16,751 nucleotides of DNA from Allosphingosinicella sp. GTDB lineage: Bacteria; Pseudomonadota; Alphaproteobacteria; Sphingomonadales; Sphingomonadaceae. Every line of letters starts with the position of its first letter. The first letter of the stretch is position 1. This document shows positions 7,191 through 14,819 of the stretch, one piece after another. Made by a program: the position numbers and the translations under genes. The notes beneath the pieces were generated by a model. That model was given only the letters and a program-made list of their open reading frames with translations. It had not been told where the DNA came from and ran no database searches. The stretch is from the NCBI GenBank assembly GCA_030146745.1, contig JASLBD010000060.1, forward strand, positions 1 through 16,751, read 5' to 3'.

Positions 7191-8789
7191 TCAGGCTGCG
7201 AGCAAGAGCTTTTGGCCGTACAGCCGCTCGGCGCCGAGACCGATTCGGAGGCATTCGGTTACGAGCTTGTCCGATTCCACGATCGGCCGTGATTGGGGCG
7301 TGTATTGGATGCTCGACAGATAGGTCAGCCACGGCTCCTGACCCATCGCATAGACGAAGACCGATTTGGGCTTGATGCACCGGACGAGCTCAAGCGCGCC
7401 CGCATAGTCCGAGCCGTTCAGCCGCCGCGACTGATCTAGCTTCCGATCCACCGGCCGTCCGAACAGGGGGCCGTACAGCCATGACATCGGTGCGCCGTCG
7501 CATTCCATTCCGAGGAACAGATAATCGACCGGTCCCACCGCCCGGCTGACATGCTCGTAGAGTTCCGGCTGGAGATTGTTGGAATCGGCCGCGCAGATGA
7601 AGCTGTGGCCGCCGAGCCGGACGTAGAAGCCGAGCTTGGTCAGCACATGCAGGTCGCCATGCTCGCCGAGGAAGGGGACTCCGATGATCTGGCCGCCGTC
7701 GACGTCGATCGTGTCGAGTTCGCCCAGTTCGATCACGTTGTCGAACCCCGCCGCCATGAGAGCCAGCCGGAGCGAAGGATCCTGGATCTGCCCGCCATTG
7801 TTGCGCGGCACCACGATGGTCCCGATGCGCGGCCTCATCTGCAGGAGGGTCTCGATCGACACATGGTCCTGGTGCGTATGGGTGATGAGGACGTAGTCGA
7901 TTCGATCCGGCAGATCGTGATGGGTGTAGCGGTCGATGCCCGCAGTGACCGGATAGCTGACCACTGGATCTGTCATGATCGTCACCGATTTGCTCTCGAA
8001 GAGCACCGTCGCGTGGCCGAAATAACGGACCCTGACGCCATCGCCGCGGTAATTCCGGTCGGGCCGATCGGCCGGCGGGGTCTGGTGGAAGAAGCTGCGC
8101 AGGCGGTCGCGGCCGTCCGGCGTGGCGACATGATCGACAAGATCGTCCACCAGGGATCGGGGCCCGCCGCTAGTGCGGAAGTTGGCGAGCCCGTCGACTA
8201 GAGGAGAAGCGAACGGGACCTGCGCCACCGGCTCGTTGGGTGCCGCGAGGCGAGGGGTGCTCAGGATGAAGGGCCGGTCGTCCGCGTCGCCTTCGGAGAA
8301 GAGAAGGCTCTGCCGGCCTGGATCGTAATATCGGGTGCGGTACATCAGGCCTTCAATAAGCCGCAGCGAGGGCCTGTGATGAAGGTCGTAGCCGAGCTCG
8401 ACGAGTCCGCGAAGCGCCGCCGGGACCCGCGGGTACCAATCGACGAGCGAGGAGCCGTTGGCTTCCCTGTTCAGCTCCTCATCGAACGACGTGATTGCCT
8501 CCGCGAGCTCCAGCAGCGGCGCTGCGCTGGCGCGGGTGCGCTCCATAAACTCGCGGACGGACTCGGCGCTGCCCTCATAGTCCATGAACGGGCCGCCGCG
8601 CATGGCCGGGTTGCGGGCGGCGGCGCGATGAAGGTCGGGCGCCGACGCGAAGGATTCGAGAATCCGAAGGTGCAGGTTGCGAGTCGTCAACGCCGCCGTG
8701 GCCGGCGAGATGAGGAATGGCCATGCGTACCATTCGCCGATGGTGGGTTCCATTCGGACGTTGTCGGAAAGATAGAATTGCTGGGTCAT
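7191..8789 (-). CDS. CmlA-type diiron beta-hydroxylase (metallo-beta-lactamase fold)
   Basis: 532 residues from the ATG at 8789, the same length as chloramphenicol CmlA as I recall it. CmlA enzymes use a carboxylate/histidine-bound diiron centre on a metallo-beta-lactamase fold to beta-hydroxylate an aminoacyl group held on an NRPS carrier protein. The N-terminal 240 residues match the CmlA helper domain (WYAWPFLISPATAAL at 20-34; DLHHRPSLRLIEGLMYRT at 135-152). The C-terminal domain has HTHQDH with His304, His306, Asp308 and His309; Glu376 in LGEHGDL; and Asp402 in AADSNN. These fall one residue before the CmlA ligands as I recall them (305, 307, 309, 310, 377, 403). FrsH of the FR900359 pathway is a related example. 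The ATG overlaps the thioesterase stop (ATGA) and has GGAG nine nt upstream; longer upstream frames are antisense or overlap noise. The substrate is probably an aminoacyl-PCP of this assembly line (inference). Confidence 0.92.
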   Translation of the reverse strand: MTQQFYLSDNVRMEPTIGEWYAWPFLISPATAALTTRNLHLRILESFASAPDLHRAAARNPAMRGGPFMDYEGSAESVREFMERTRASAAPLLELAEAITSFDEELNREANGSSLVDWYPRVPAALRGLVELGYDLHHRPSLRLIEGLMYRTRYYDPGRQSLLFSEGDADDRPFILSTPRLAAPNEPVAQVPFASPLVDGLANFRTSGGPRSLVDDLVDHVATPDGRDRLRSFFHQTPPADRPDRNYRGDGVRVRYFGHATVLFESKSVTIMTDPVVSYPVTAGIDRYTHHDLPDRIDYVLITHTHQDHVSIETLLQMRPRIGTIVVPRNNGGQIQDPSLRLALMAAGFDNVIELGELDTIDVDGGQIIGVPFLGEHGDLHVLTKLGFYVRLGGHSFICAADSNNLQPELYEHVSRAVGPVDYLFLGMECDGAPMSWLYGPLFGRPVDRKLDQSRRLNGSDYAGALELVRCIKPKSVFVYAMGQEPWLTYLSSIQYTPQSRPIVESDKLVTECLRIGLGAERLYGQKLLLAA

Positions 8790-9685
8790 TGTCCGGCTCC
8801 TTGTCGAAGAAGAAAGGCTGGCTTCACGGAGGATTCGATCGACCTCAGAACGGCTTCGGCCGTGCGTTGCCCATGTTCCCCGGTCAGAAGGTCGGAGTGC
8901 CCGCAGTCGACGGCGCAGCTGTCGAAGCCGCCGAGCGCGGTCTCCCGCCACATCGCTACGGTCCGATCGGAGATCCCACCCCGAAGGGCCCGGACGCAAA
9001 GGATCCGGGCACGAAGCCCGACGGGGACGTGCTGTGCCGACAGGCGCACGCTCTGCGTCAGCCGGCGGCGCGCTTTTGCAAGCCGCTCTCCGTTCAGGCC
9101 GGCCACGGCTTGGCTCTGCAGGGTCGCATCCAGCACGGCGGCCGCCGCGTTCCCGCTCGCCGCATCGGCCAGGGCTCGAGCGTCGGGTGGGATTCGACTG
9201 TCGAGAAGCGCAACGAGGCGAACGGTGACCCCCATTCGCTCCAGATGCGCCGCCACGGCGTGGGCCAGCACCCCGCCCAGGGACCAGCCGATCAGCACGA
9301 GCCGGCCGCTGCGGGAAAGGTCGATGAGCGCCGAGGCGCGACTGGCGGCAAAGGCATCGAAGCTTTGAAATTCCGTCTCGACGGGGGTCGGGTCTTCCCT
9401 TGGCGCGAGCCCGTACAAACGCAGAGACTTTCCGAGCCGCTCAGCGAGGTGCTGGTAAACCGCGATTCCGCCGGCGCCGGTATGGACGAAGCAGGCCGGC
9501 TGCCCCTCCTCCGCCCCGCCGAGTCGCACAACCAGAGCGTCGGCCGAGCCTCCGTGCGACGGGACGGCGCCCCCGCCGCTGGCGGCCGCCTGAAAATTCA
9601 TCGGCCGCCTGGCGTCCGGCGCCGCGAGTCGCCGCTGGATGGCTTGGCGAAGACGGTCGTTCGGCTGCAGGGCAAAGTCGGTCAT
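8786..9685 (-). CDS. Stand-alone alpha/beta-hydrolase thioesterase of the NRPS line
   Basis: 299 residues. NRPS thioesterases release the finished peptide by hydrolysis or cyclisation, or, as type II editors, clear misloaded carrier proteins. Seen: the oxyanion-hole region CFVHTGAGG (65-73), YGLAPRED near 91, the nucleophile elbow GWSLGG (133-138, Ser135), a likely catalytic Asp162 in LLDSRIP and His263 in CGHSDLL. The first 60 residues are a low-complexity extension. The overall pattern, including RLVALLDSRIP, is closer to the releasing TE domains at NRPS C-termini than to short type II enzymes (inference). The ATG at 9685 overlaps the stop of the upstream NRPS (ATGA), with GGAG eight nt upstream. 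This looks like a terminal TE separated from its synthetase by a gene break with coupled translation. Confidence 0.9.
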   Translation of the reverse strand: MTDFALQPNDRLRQAIQRRLAAPDARRPMNFQAAASGGGAVPSHGGSADALVVRLGGAEEGQPACFVHTGAGGIAVYQHLAERLGKSLRLYGLAPREDPTPVETEFQSFDAFAASRASALIDLSRSGRLVLIGWSLGGVLAHAVAAHLERMGVTVRLVALLDSRIPPDARALADAASGNAAAAVLDATLQSQAVAGLNGERLAKARRRLTQSVRLSAQHVPVGLRARILCVRALRGGISDRTVAMWRETALGGFDSCAVDCGHSDLLTGEHGQRTAEAVLRSIESSVKPAFLLRQGAGQ

Positions 9686-12600
9686 GCCTCGATCTCCGCT
9701 TCGGCACACAGGGCCGCGGCGGCCTCGACCACTAGCCCGCTCCACGCCCCGCCGCTGGCGAGCGCCTCTGCAAAGCCGGAGAGCGTCGGGTGCTTGAAGA
9801 TCAGGACGAGCGGGATTTCGGTCCCGAAAATCTCCTCGAGCTGCGCCACCACCCGCAGCGCCCGGATGGAATCGCCGCCGGCCCTGAAGAAGTCTTGGTC
9901 CGGCCCCAGCGTGCTCGCTTCCAGCGCTTCGGCCCAGACCGCGGCGACGACACGCCCGACATCGCGAGCGCCGTTCGGCGGAGCCTCGGCGACCGGACTC
10001 CACGACGAGCTGCCGCTGGTGGCCGCCATCGGCTCGTTGGCCTTGATCACGAGGGCGTCGGTTTCGGGCACCCAGCTGTCTGAAAGCGAAGAGCGGAGTC
10101 GGTCATGGACGGCGGCGGCCGCGTCGGGGGCGCCATCGGAGCGTACCCACAATAGCAATCGCGGATCGGCACCCGAAGCGTCGAGATCGAGGACGGCACG
10201 CTCGACGCCGGGCGTCGTCTCGGCGACGAACTCGATCGCATCCATCTTGATCCAGCGGCCGCCGGCCAAGGGAACCCTGCCGGCCGCACCGTAAATGACG
10301 ACCCCACCATCGCCGGACATCCGGCCGACGAGACCGGTCCGGAAGGCACGCATTCCCGACCCACCCGGGGCCGGGCAGAAGCGCTCGGCCGTCATCCGGG
10401 AAGCGCCGCGGTATCCCCAGGCCAGACCGGCCGCCTCGACGAGGATTTCGCCGACGGTGCCGATGGGAGCGGGCCCGCCGTCGGAGCCCATGACCCGTAG
10501 GGACGACCCTGGGAGCGGCCGTACGACCGGCAAGGCGCCGGTTGGCTCGCAAGTAGAGGAGGCGAGTTCGAAGGCCAGCCCTGTTTCCGGGCTGCCGAAG
10601 AGGTAGCGGCGGCGGCTCGCCATGTTGCCCGCAGCCGCCCAAACCTGCCCCGGCGCCGGCATTGCCCGCTCGAGCAGTCTGAAGCACAGCTCCGCCCTTG
10701 GATCCTCCGGCACGGCGTCGGACCAGAGCCCGCGCTCGTTGCCCGCCAGGCCCAGGTCCGCGAGAGTGAGCGTGAGCAATATGCGGGAGCGCCAGTCTGC
10801 GGGTCGCCTTACCTTCAACGAATCCGAGTCGGCCATCGCGCGCAGCTGTTCGGCAGACCTGGACCAGGCGGTGCGCGAGAGCATCAAAGTGCCGTCCGCC
10901 TCGCCGGCCAAGCCAAGCGGCCAGGCGGTGTCGCGCAACGCAACCTCGGCCAATCTGTGATCCGGCTCCCGCGAGGCCGGCGCCACCGCGCGCTCTTCGG
11001 CAGCGGCTGCGCTTAGGCGGGATGCGAGGCGGAACTCCAGCGGGCGGTATCGCGAGGCCGCATTGCGCACACTGAGACTCAAGTCGCCGGATCTATCGGA
11101 GCACGTGCTGCCATTGCAGCGCGGCAGTGACAGCTCTTCGCCCGATTCCTCCGCCGCGATTTCGAGCAGAGCCGTCTCGAGGTTTGTTCCGCCGGGATGG
11201 CTCGGCACATCATCAGCCGACGGCTGCCGCACTTGATCAATTGCCTCGCCGCCCGGGTCGTCCCCCGGTCGAACAATCAACGCACCGCCATGGAAAATGA
11301 GGAGGTTGTTGAGCTCTTGCACGTAAAGGTCGCGCACGGTCTCGGCGTAGCGCGAATAGCCTGCGGGTGCGTCGAACACGCCGATTAGGCCTCCGCCCTC
11401 GGGGTCGCGCGAGAAGTGCATGACGAAGCCAAGGCTCGATTTCGCCATCCCGTCGCGACGGACCACTCGGAGCAGGCACTCCCCGGCGCCCCCGGGAGCA
11501 TTGTGGAAACGGGTGTAGTTGAAGGCGACGGCAAAGACGCTCCTGCCGCCGGCGAGCGCCTGGATGCGGCTCAGCGGAAAGCGCCGATAGGGAAGGATGG
11601 CCGATTCCTGATCGAAGCAATGACGCGCCAACTGGCTCCAGGTGCGGCCTGCGCCATCCGCCCATACCGGCACCGTGTTGAGGTACATCCCCAGCGCGGT
11701 GTCGCCGCCCTCGCCCTCGGGGCGGCCGTTGAAGACCATTCCGGTGACAACGGAATCGTCTCCCGTCATCCTTCCGAGAACCCGCACGTGCCAAGCCAGC
11801 AGCAGCGATTTGAAAGGAACGCCCCATGCGTCAGCGATCGACTGAAGCAGGTCCGCTTGTTCCCGGCCGAGGGTGAAAGCCGAGCGGCCGGGGCGCAAAT
11901 CGTCCGGTGCCGGCGGGGGCATGTCCAGAACCGCTGGGCGCCGAAGCCGGTCGGCCCAGAATTGAACGGCATCGGAATCCGATACGCTGAGCCGCTCCAG
12001 CGCAACGAAGTCCCGGTGCGGGCTTGGCTTCAGCTCGGTCGTGCGTGACGAACCCTGCTCGCGCTCTTCGTAGCGGTCGAGGATGAACCGCACGAGCATC
12101 GATTCGCTCCAGCCGTCGAGCAACGCGTGGTGAAAGCTGAAGCAGAGCATGCATTCCTGCGTGTCGAGCGCATCGATGCGGACCCGAAACGGCGTCCCCT
12201 CGGAAAGTTCGAAGCCACGCTCCAGCTCCGCGCGCGTCCAGCGCTCCAGCGCCTCATCCCGGGATTCGGAGTCGAGGTCCCGCAGGTCCGTCACGTCGAC
12301 TTGCACCCGGGGCCGGCTCCAGACGAGCTGCAACGGTTCCGAATAGCTGGTCAGGTCGAGCGTGGTGGCGAAAACCTCGTGCTCGGCGAGCACGTCCTCG
12401 ACGGCCGCTCGCAACCCCTCGACACGGTAGCGGCCGGCCAGCCGGTAGCGGATGATGTCGTGATAGGTGCCCGAGCGGTCGAGGCGCGAGTGATAGACCA
12501 TGCCGGCTTGGAGGCCGCTCAGCGGGTAAGCGGCCACGACGCCGTCCGGCAGGCGGCAGCGGTCCGCGGCCGCGACGAGATTGAACGGGCCGGTCGCGGT

Positions 12601-14805
12601 GCCCTCGTCCGGGCCTGCGCTTCGGCTCAGCGTGGCCGACGCCAGGGTCCGGATCGTCTGATGCTCGAACATGTCTTCGACGGCGAGGGGGATTCCGGCG
12701 CGCTGTGCGATCGCCTGCACCTTGAGGCAAAGGATCGAATCGCCGCCGAGCGCGAAGAAATTCTCGTTCAGGTCGGGGAGGCCGCAGCCGAGGGCCGAGC
12801 TCCAAGCCTCCCGGAGCACCGTCTCGATCTTCGCACGGGCGGCGGTGTCGGCGGCCGCGGCTGGCGGGACAGGCACCGGCCGCAGGTCGCTCAGGTGGGA
12901 CTGGGAAACGGCAGGCGCTTCGCCTGGCTCGGGAAGGAGCTGGAGCGGGCGGCCCGGCAGCGCCAGCATCCGCCCTCGAAGCCCCGTCCGGAACATCCTC
13001 GACCCGGGCGGCCCTTCCGCCTGGGCCGGCACGAAGTTTTCCGCCGTCCGCCTCGCCGCCTCGGGATAGCCGTGACCAAGGGTGGGGCCGCCGAGGCAAA
13101 TCTCGCCGACCGCACCGAGGGGCTGCGGCAGGCCGTTTGGGCCGAGGACATAGGCTTCGGCACCGCCCATGACCTGCCAGAGCTGCAGACCCTCGCCGTC
13201 CGTTCGTTGCAGGCAGTAGCCCGTCTCCGGCCGGCCGAGCAGGATCGGCGCCGCTGCGTCGGCAGCCCCCTCCGCGGCGATCCACCCCGGGGGCAGCCAG
13301 AGGTGTCCAGCTTGCAGGGCGGCGTCTGCCGGCGCCGACGCGCGGGGGCCCCGGACCAGCTTGTGGCGCGGGCCGGAAACCGCTTGGTCTTCCTCGGTGA
13401 CGAGGTCCAACTCGGCGATGAGCGCCTCCGGGTTACGGATCAGGCGCTCAAGCGCCGAGCGATAGCCTCGAACGAGTCCTTCGGCATGAGACGGCGAGAT
13501 CCGGCCGGGCGGATATTCCAAGTTGAGCCGCCACCCGTCGCCGTCCGGGAGCAGAGTCATGAGGATGTCGAAGCGCGCCGCCGGAGTGCGGATCGCGACC
13601 GGCTCGATCCGAAGCTTGCCCCAGGAGGCCTCCGCAAAGACGCCGGGGGATGCGTTCTGGAGCGTGAACATGGCCTGGCACAAGGCGGCCTCGCCGCCGC
13701 GCTCGGCACCCAGGGTCGAGGCAATCTGCTCCCACGACACCTCCGGCAGGTCGAGAGCGGCGAGGAATCCTTCCTGCAGCTCACGAGCGAGGCTCGAAAA
13801 GGATTTTCGGAGAGGACAGCGAACCGCGATCGGCAGTGTGCTGGCGAAGCAGCCGATCAGCCCTTCGCACTCCTCATGGTCGCGTCGCGCGACCGGGGTG
13901 CCGATGAGAAACCGTTCCTGCCCGGTATAGCGGCTGAGCAGGACCGCATAGGCCGCGATCAGCGGCGCGAAATCCGTGGTGCCGATCGACCGGCCGAATT
14001 GGCGGACTTGGCGGCGCAGCTCCGCGTCGAGCCCTCCGGCGGCGTCGGCGCCGAGGGTTGGTGCAACGGACCCGGAGTCCGCAGGGATTCGAAGCGGCGC
14101 CGCCGCATCGCCGATCGCTTCCCTGTAGAAGCGCAGCGTTTCAGCGGACTGACGCGCGCTCGCCTGGACCTGCCAGGCCGCATAATCCGCGAACTGGAGC
14201 GGGAGCGGCGGCAGCTCCCCTTCGTCCAGATACAGCGTCCGCAGCTCGTCCAGGAGGATCGGGACCGACCAGCCGTCGCAGGCTATGTGATGAAGGATGA
14301 GGGAAAGCACATGCACTTCCGCAGAAGTGCGGAACAGTGCGGCGCGGAGTGGCGGCTCCCGTTCGAGATCGAAAGGCGAGGTGTAATGTTCCTGAAGCCG
14401 CCCCGTCAGGTCCGCCGGGTCGAGATCGACGGCGGCGAGGTTTGAAGCCGCGGTCGGCAGGATCCGCTGCTCGGGCTCGCCTTCGACGGCCGGAAACACC
14501 GTCCTCAGGATCGAGTGGCGCTCAACGATCCGGTCGAGCGCCGAAGACATCCGCTCGACGCTGAACTCGGACCCAAGGAACTTCAAGACGATCGGCAGGT
14601 GAAACCCGGCGGAGGAGGAGCCGCGCAGCCGCGAATGAAGCCACAGGCTGCGCTGGGCCAAGCTGAGCGGCGCCCTCTCGCGCATGCCATGGACCTCGAT
14701 GCACGAGGCGTCCGAATATTCCTGTCGAAGCGTCTCGAGAGCATCGCCCTCGTCGGCGGCGCCTCCGCCCGTTACGCTTCTCTTTCCTGCCAATTCTTCA
14801 AGCAT
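9682..14805 (-). CDS. NRPS with two modules and two non-functional A-domain remnants: C-(A*)-PCP-C-(A*)-PCP
   Basis: 1707 residues, one uninterrupted frame. C1, about 44-475: PLSLAQRSLW, HHIACDGWS (172-180) and GTPVARRDHEECEGLIG; it resembles LCL-type condensation domains. A-remnant 1, about 515-640. PCP1, about 655-725: FFALGGDSI, Ser690. C2, about 748-1175: AYPLSGLQAGMVYH, HHALLDGWS (892-900), FNYTRFH; a second C subtype, shared with the upstream protein. A-remnant 2, about 1200-1598. PCP2, about 1612-1685: FFRAGGDSI, Ser1646. Both condensation active sites and both phosphopantetheine serines are intact, so condensation should work while adenylation should not. The start at 14805 lies 14 nt after the upstream NRPS stop and has only a weak ribosome-binding site; Met41 is an alternative start. 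The stop overlaps the thioesterase ATG. Amino acids must be delivered to these carriers in trans (inference). Confidence 0.93.
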   Translation of the reverse strand: MLEELAGKRSVTGGGAADEGDALETLRQEYSDASCIEVHGMRERAPLSLAQRSLWLHSRLRGSSSAGFHLPIVLKFLGSEFSVERMSSALDRIVERHSILRTVFPAVEGEPEQRILPTAASNLAAVDLDPADLTGRLQEHYTSPFDLEREPPLRAALFRTSAEVHVLSLILHHIACDGWSVPILLDELRTLYLDEGELPPLPLQFADYAAWQVQASARQSAETLRFYREAIGDAAAPLRIPADSGSVAPTLGADAAGGLDAELRRQVRQFGRSIGTTDFAPLIAAYAVLLSRYTGQERFLIGTPVARRDHEECEGLIGCFASTLPIAVRCPLRKSFSSLARELQEGFLAALDLPEVSWEQIASTLGAERGGEAALCQAMFTLQNASPGVFAEASWGKLRIEPVAIRTPAARFDILMTLLPDGDGWRLNLEYPPGRISPSHAEGLVRGYRSALERLIRNPEALIAELDLVTEEDQAVSGPRHKLVRGPRASAPADAALQAGHLWLPPGWIAAEGAADAAAPILLGRPETGYCLQRTDGEGLQLWQVMGGAEAYVLGPNGLPQPLGAVGEICLGGPTLGHGYPEAARRTAENFVPAQAEGPPGSRMFRTGLRGRMLALPGRPLQLLPEPGEAPAVSQSHLSDLRPVPVPPAAAADTAARAKIETVLREAWSSALGCGLPDLNENFFALGGDSILCLKVQAIAQRAGIPLAVEDMFEHQTIRTLASATLSRSAGPDEGTATGPFNLVAAADRCRLPDGVVAAYPLSGLQAGMVYHSRLDRSGTYHDIIRYRLAGRYRVEGLRAAVEDVLAEHEVFATTLDLTSYSEPLQLVWSRPRVQVDVTDLRDLDSESRDEALERWTRAELERGFELSEGTPFRVRIDALDTQECMLCFSFHHALLDGWSESMLVRFILDRYEEREQGSSRTTELKPSPHRDFVALERLSVSDSDAVQFWADRLRRPAVLDMPPPAPDDLRPGRSAFTLGREQADLLQSIADAWGVPFKSLLLAWHVRVLGRMTGDDSVVTGMVFNGRPEGEGGDTALGMYLNTVPVWADGAGRTWSQLARHCFDQESAILPYRRFPLSRIQALAGGRSVFAVAFNYTRFHNAPGGAGECLLRVVRRDGMAKSSLGFVMHFSRDPEGGGLIGVFDAPAGYSRYAETVRDLYVQELNNLLIFHGGALIVRPGDDPGGEAIDQVRQPSADDVPSHPGGTNLETALLEIAAEESGEELSLPRCNGSTCSDRSGDLSLSVRNAASRYRPLEFRLASRLSAAAAEERAVAPASREPDHRLAEVALRDTAWPLGLAGEADGTLMLSRTAWSRSAEQLRAMADSDSLKVRRPADWRSRILLTLTLADLGLAGNERGLWSDAVPEDPRAELCFRLLERAMPAPGQVWAAAGNMASRRRYLFGSPETGLAFELASSTCEPTGALPVVRPLPGSSLRVMGSDGGPAPIGTVGEILVEAAGLAWGYRGASRMTAERFCPAPGGSGMRAFRTGLVGRMSGDGGVVIYGAAGRVPLAGGRWIKMDAIEFVAETTPGVERAVLDLDASGADPRLLLWVRSDGAPDAAAAVHDRLRSSLSDSWVPETDALVIKANEPMAATSGSSSWSPVAEAPPNGARDVGRVVAAVWAEALEASTLGPDQDFFRAGGDSIRALRVVAQLEEIFGTEIPLVLIFKHPTLSGFAEALASGGAWSGLVVEAAAALCAEAEIEA
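10012..11208 (-). other. Near full-length but degenerate A-domain remnant 2 (within the NRPS)
   Basis: Approximate limits: residues 1200-1598. The A5-A7 region is clear: YLFGSPETG (1401-1409), LPGSSLRVMGSDGGPAPIGT, VGEILVEAAG, WGYRGASRMTAERFCP and FRTGLVGRM (1488-1496). TGD has become TGL, as in remnant 1. The A8 hinge region reads GRVPLAGGRWIKMDAIEF, retaining only the tail of the motif. The expected A10 lysine motif (NGKVDR) is replaced by IKANEPMAATSG (1587-1598). The segment where the phosphate loop should lie (about 1296-1310) reads LGLAGEADGTLMLS and lacks the Ser/Thr-Gly-rich loop and lysine. The first 90 residues are unrecognisable and contain CNGSTC (1230-1235). Activity as an ATP-dependent adenylating enzyme is very unlikely. 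Confidence 0.8.
12886..13263 (-). other. Degenerate, truncated A-domain remnant 1 (within the NRPS)
   Basis: Approximate limits: residues 515-640. Only the middle of an A domain can be recognised: LGRPETG (523-529) where the A5 motif would read YGPTE; AYVLGPNGLPQPLGAVGEIC (551-570); GHGYPEAARRTAENFVP (577-593); and RMFRTGLRGR (603-612), where the invariant ATP-binding Asp of TGD is Leu. The ATP phosphate loop, the substrate pocket, the hinge and the A10 lysine are absent. About 110-125 residues remain of a normal ~500. The frame is open and codon use resembles the neighbours, so this is an in-frame deletion and not a recent frameshift. Confidence 0.8.
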
Positions 14806-14819
14806 GTCGGTTCCGAGCG

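Noticed and set aside
7191..8789. Ordinary zinc metallo-beta-lactamase or UlaG-like hydrolase
   Set aside because: The HTHQDH motif alone would allow this. However, the 240-residue N-terminal domain, the total length and the extra Glu376/Asp402 ligands match the CmlA diiron oxygenase family, and the NRPS context agrees.
8790..8999. N-terminal extension of the CmlA-type protein starting at 8999
   Set aside because: It lies wholly within the thioesterase gene and is Arg/Ser-rich. The ATG at 8789 has a good ribosome-binding site and gives a CmlA-like length of 532 residues.
10012..13263. Frameshifts or assembly errors as the cause of the missing A-domain motifs
   Set aside because: The 5.1-kb frame is continuous, recognisable A5-A7 motifs stay in frame, and downstream PCP and C domains follow in the same frame. 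I found no displaced core motif in the other frames. A clean in-frame assembly deletion cannot be fully excluded for the first remnant.
12127..14445. Long plus-strand open frame (772 codons) opposite the NRPS
   Set aside because: It is the antisense of clear C, PCP and A-remnant sequence. It shows no domain motifs and its Arg/Gly/Ala-rich product is typical of shadows in high-GC genes. Similar plus-strand frames at 3974-5761, 8717-10294 and 2852-3886 were rejected for the same reason.
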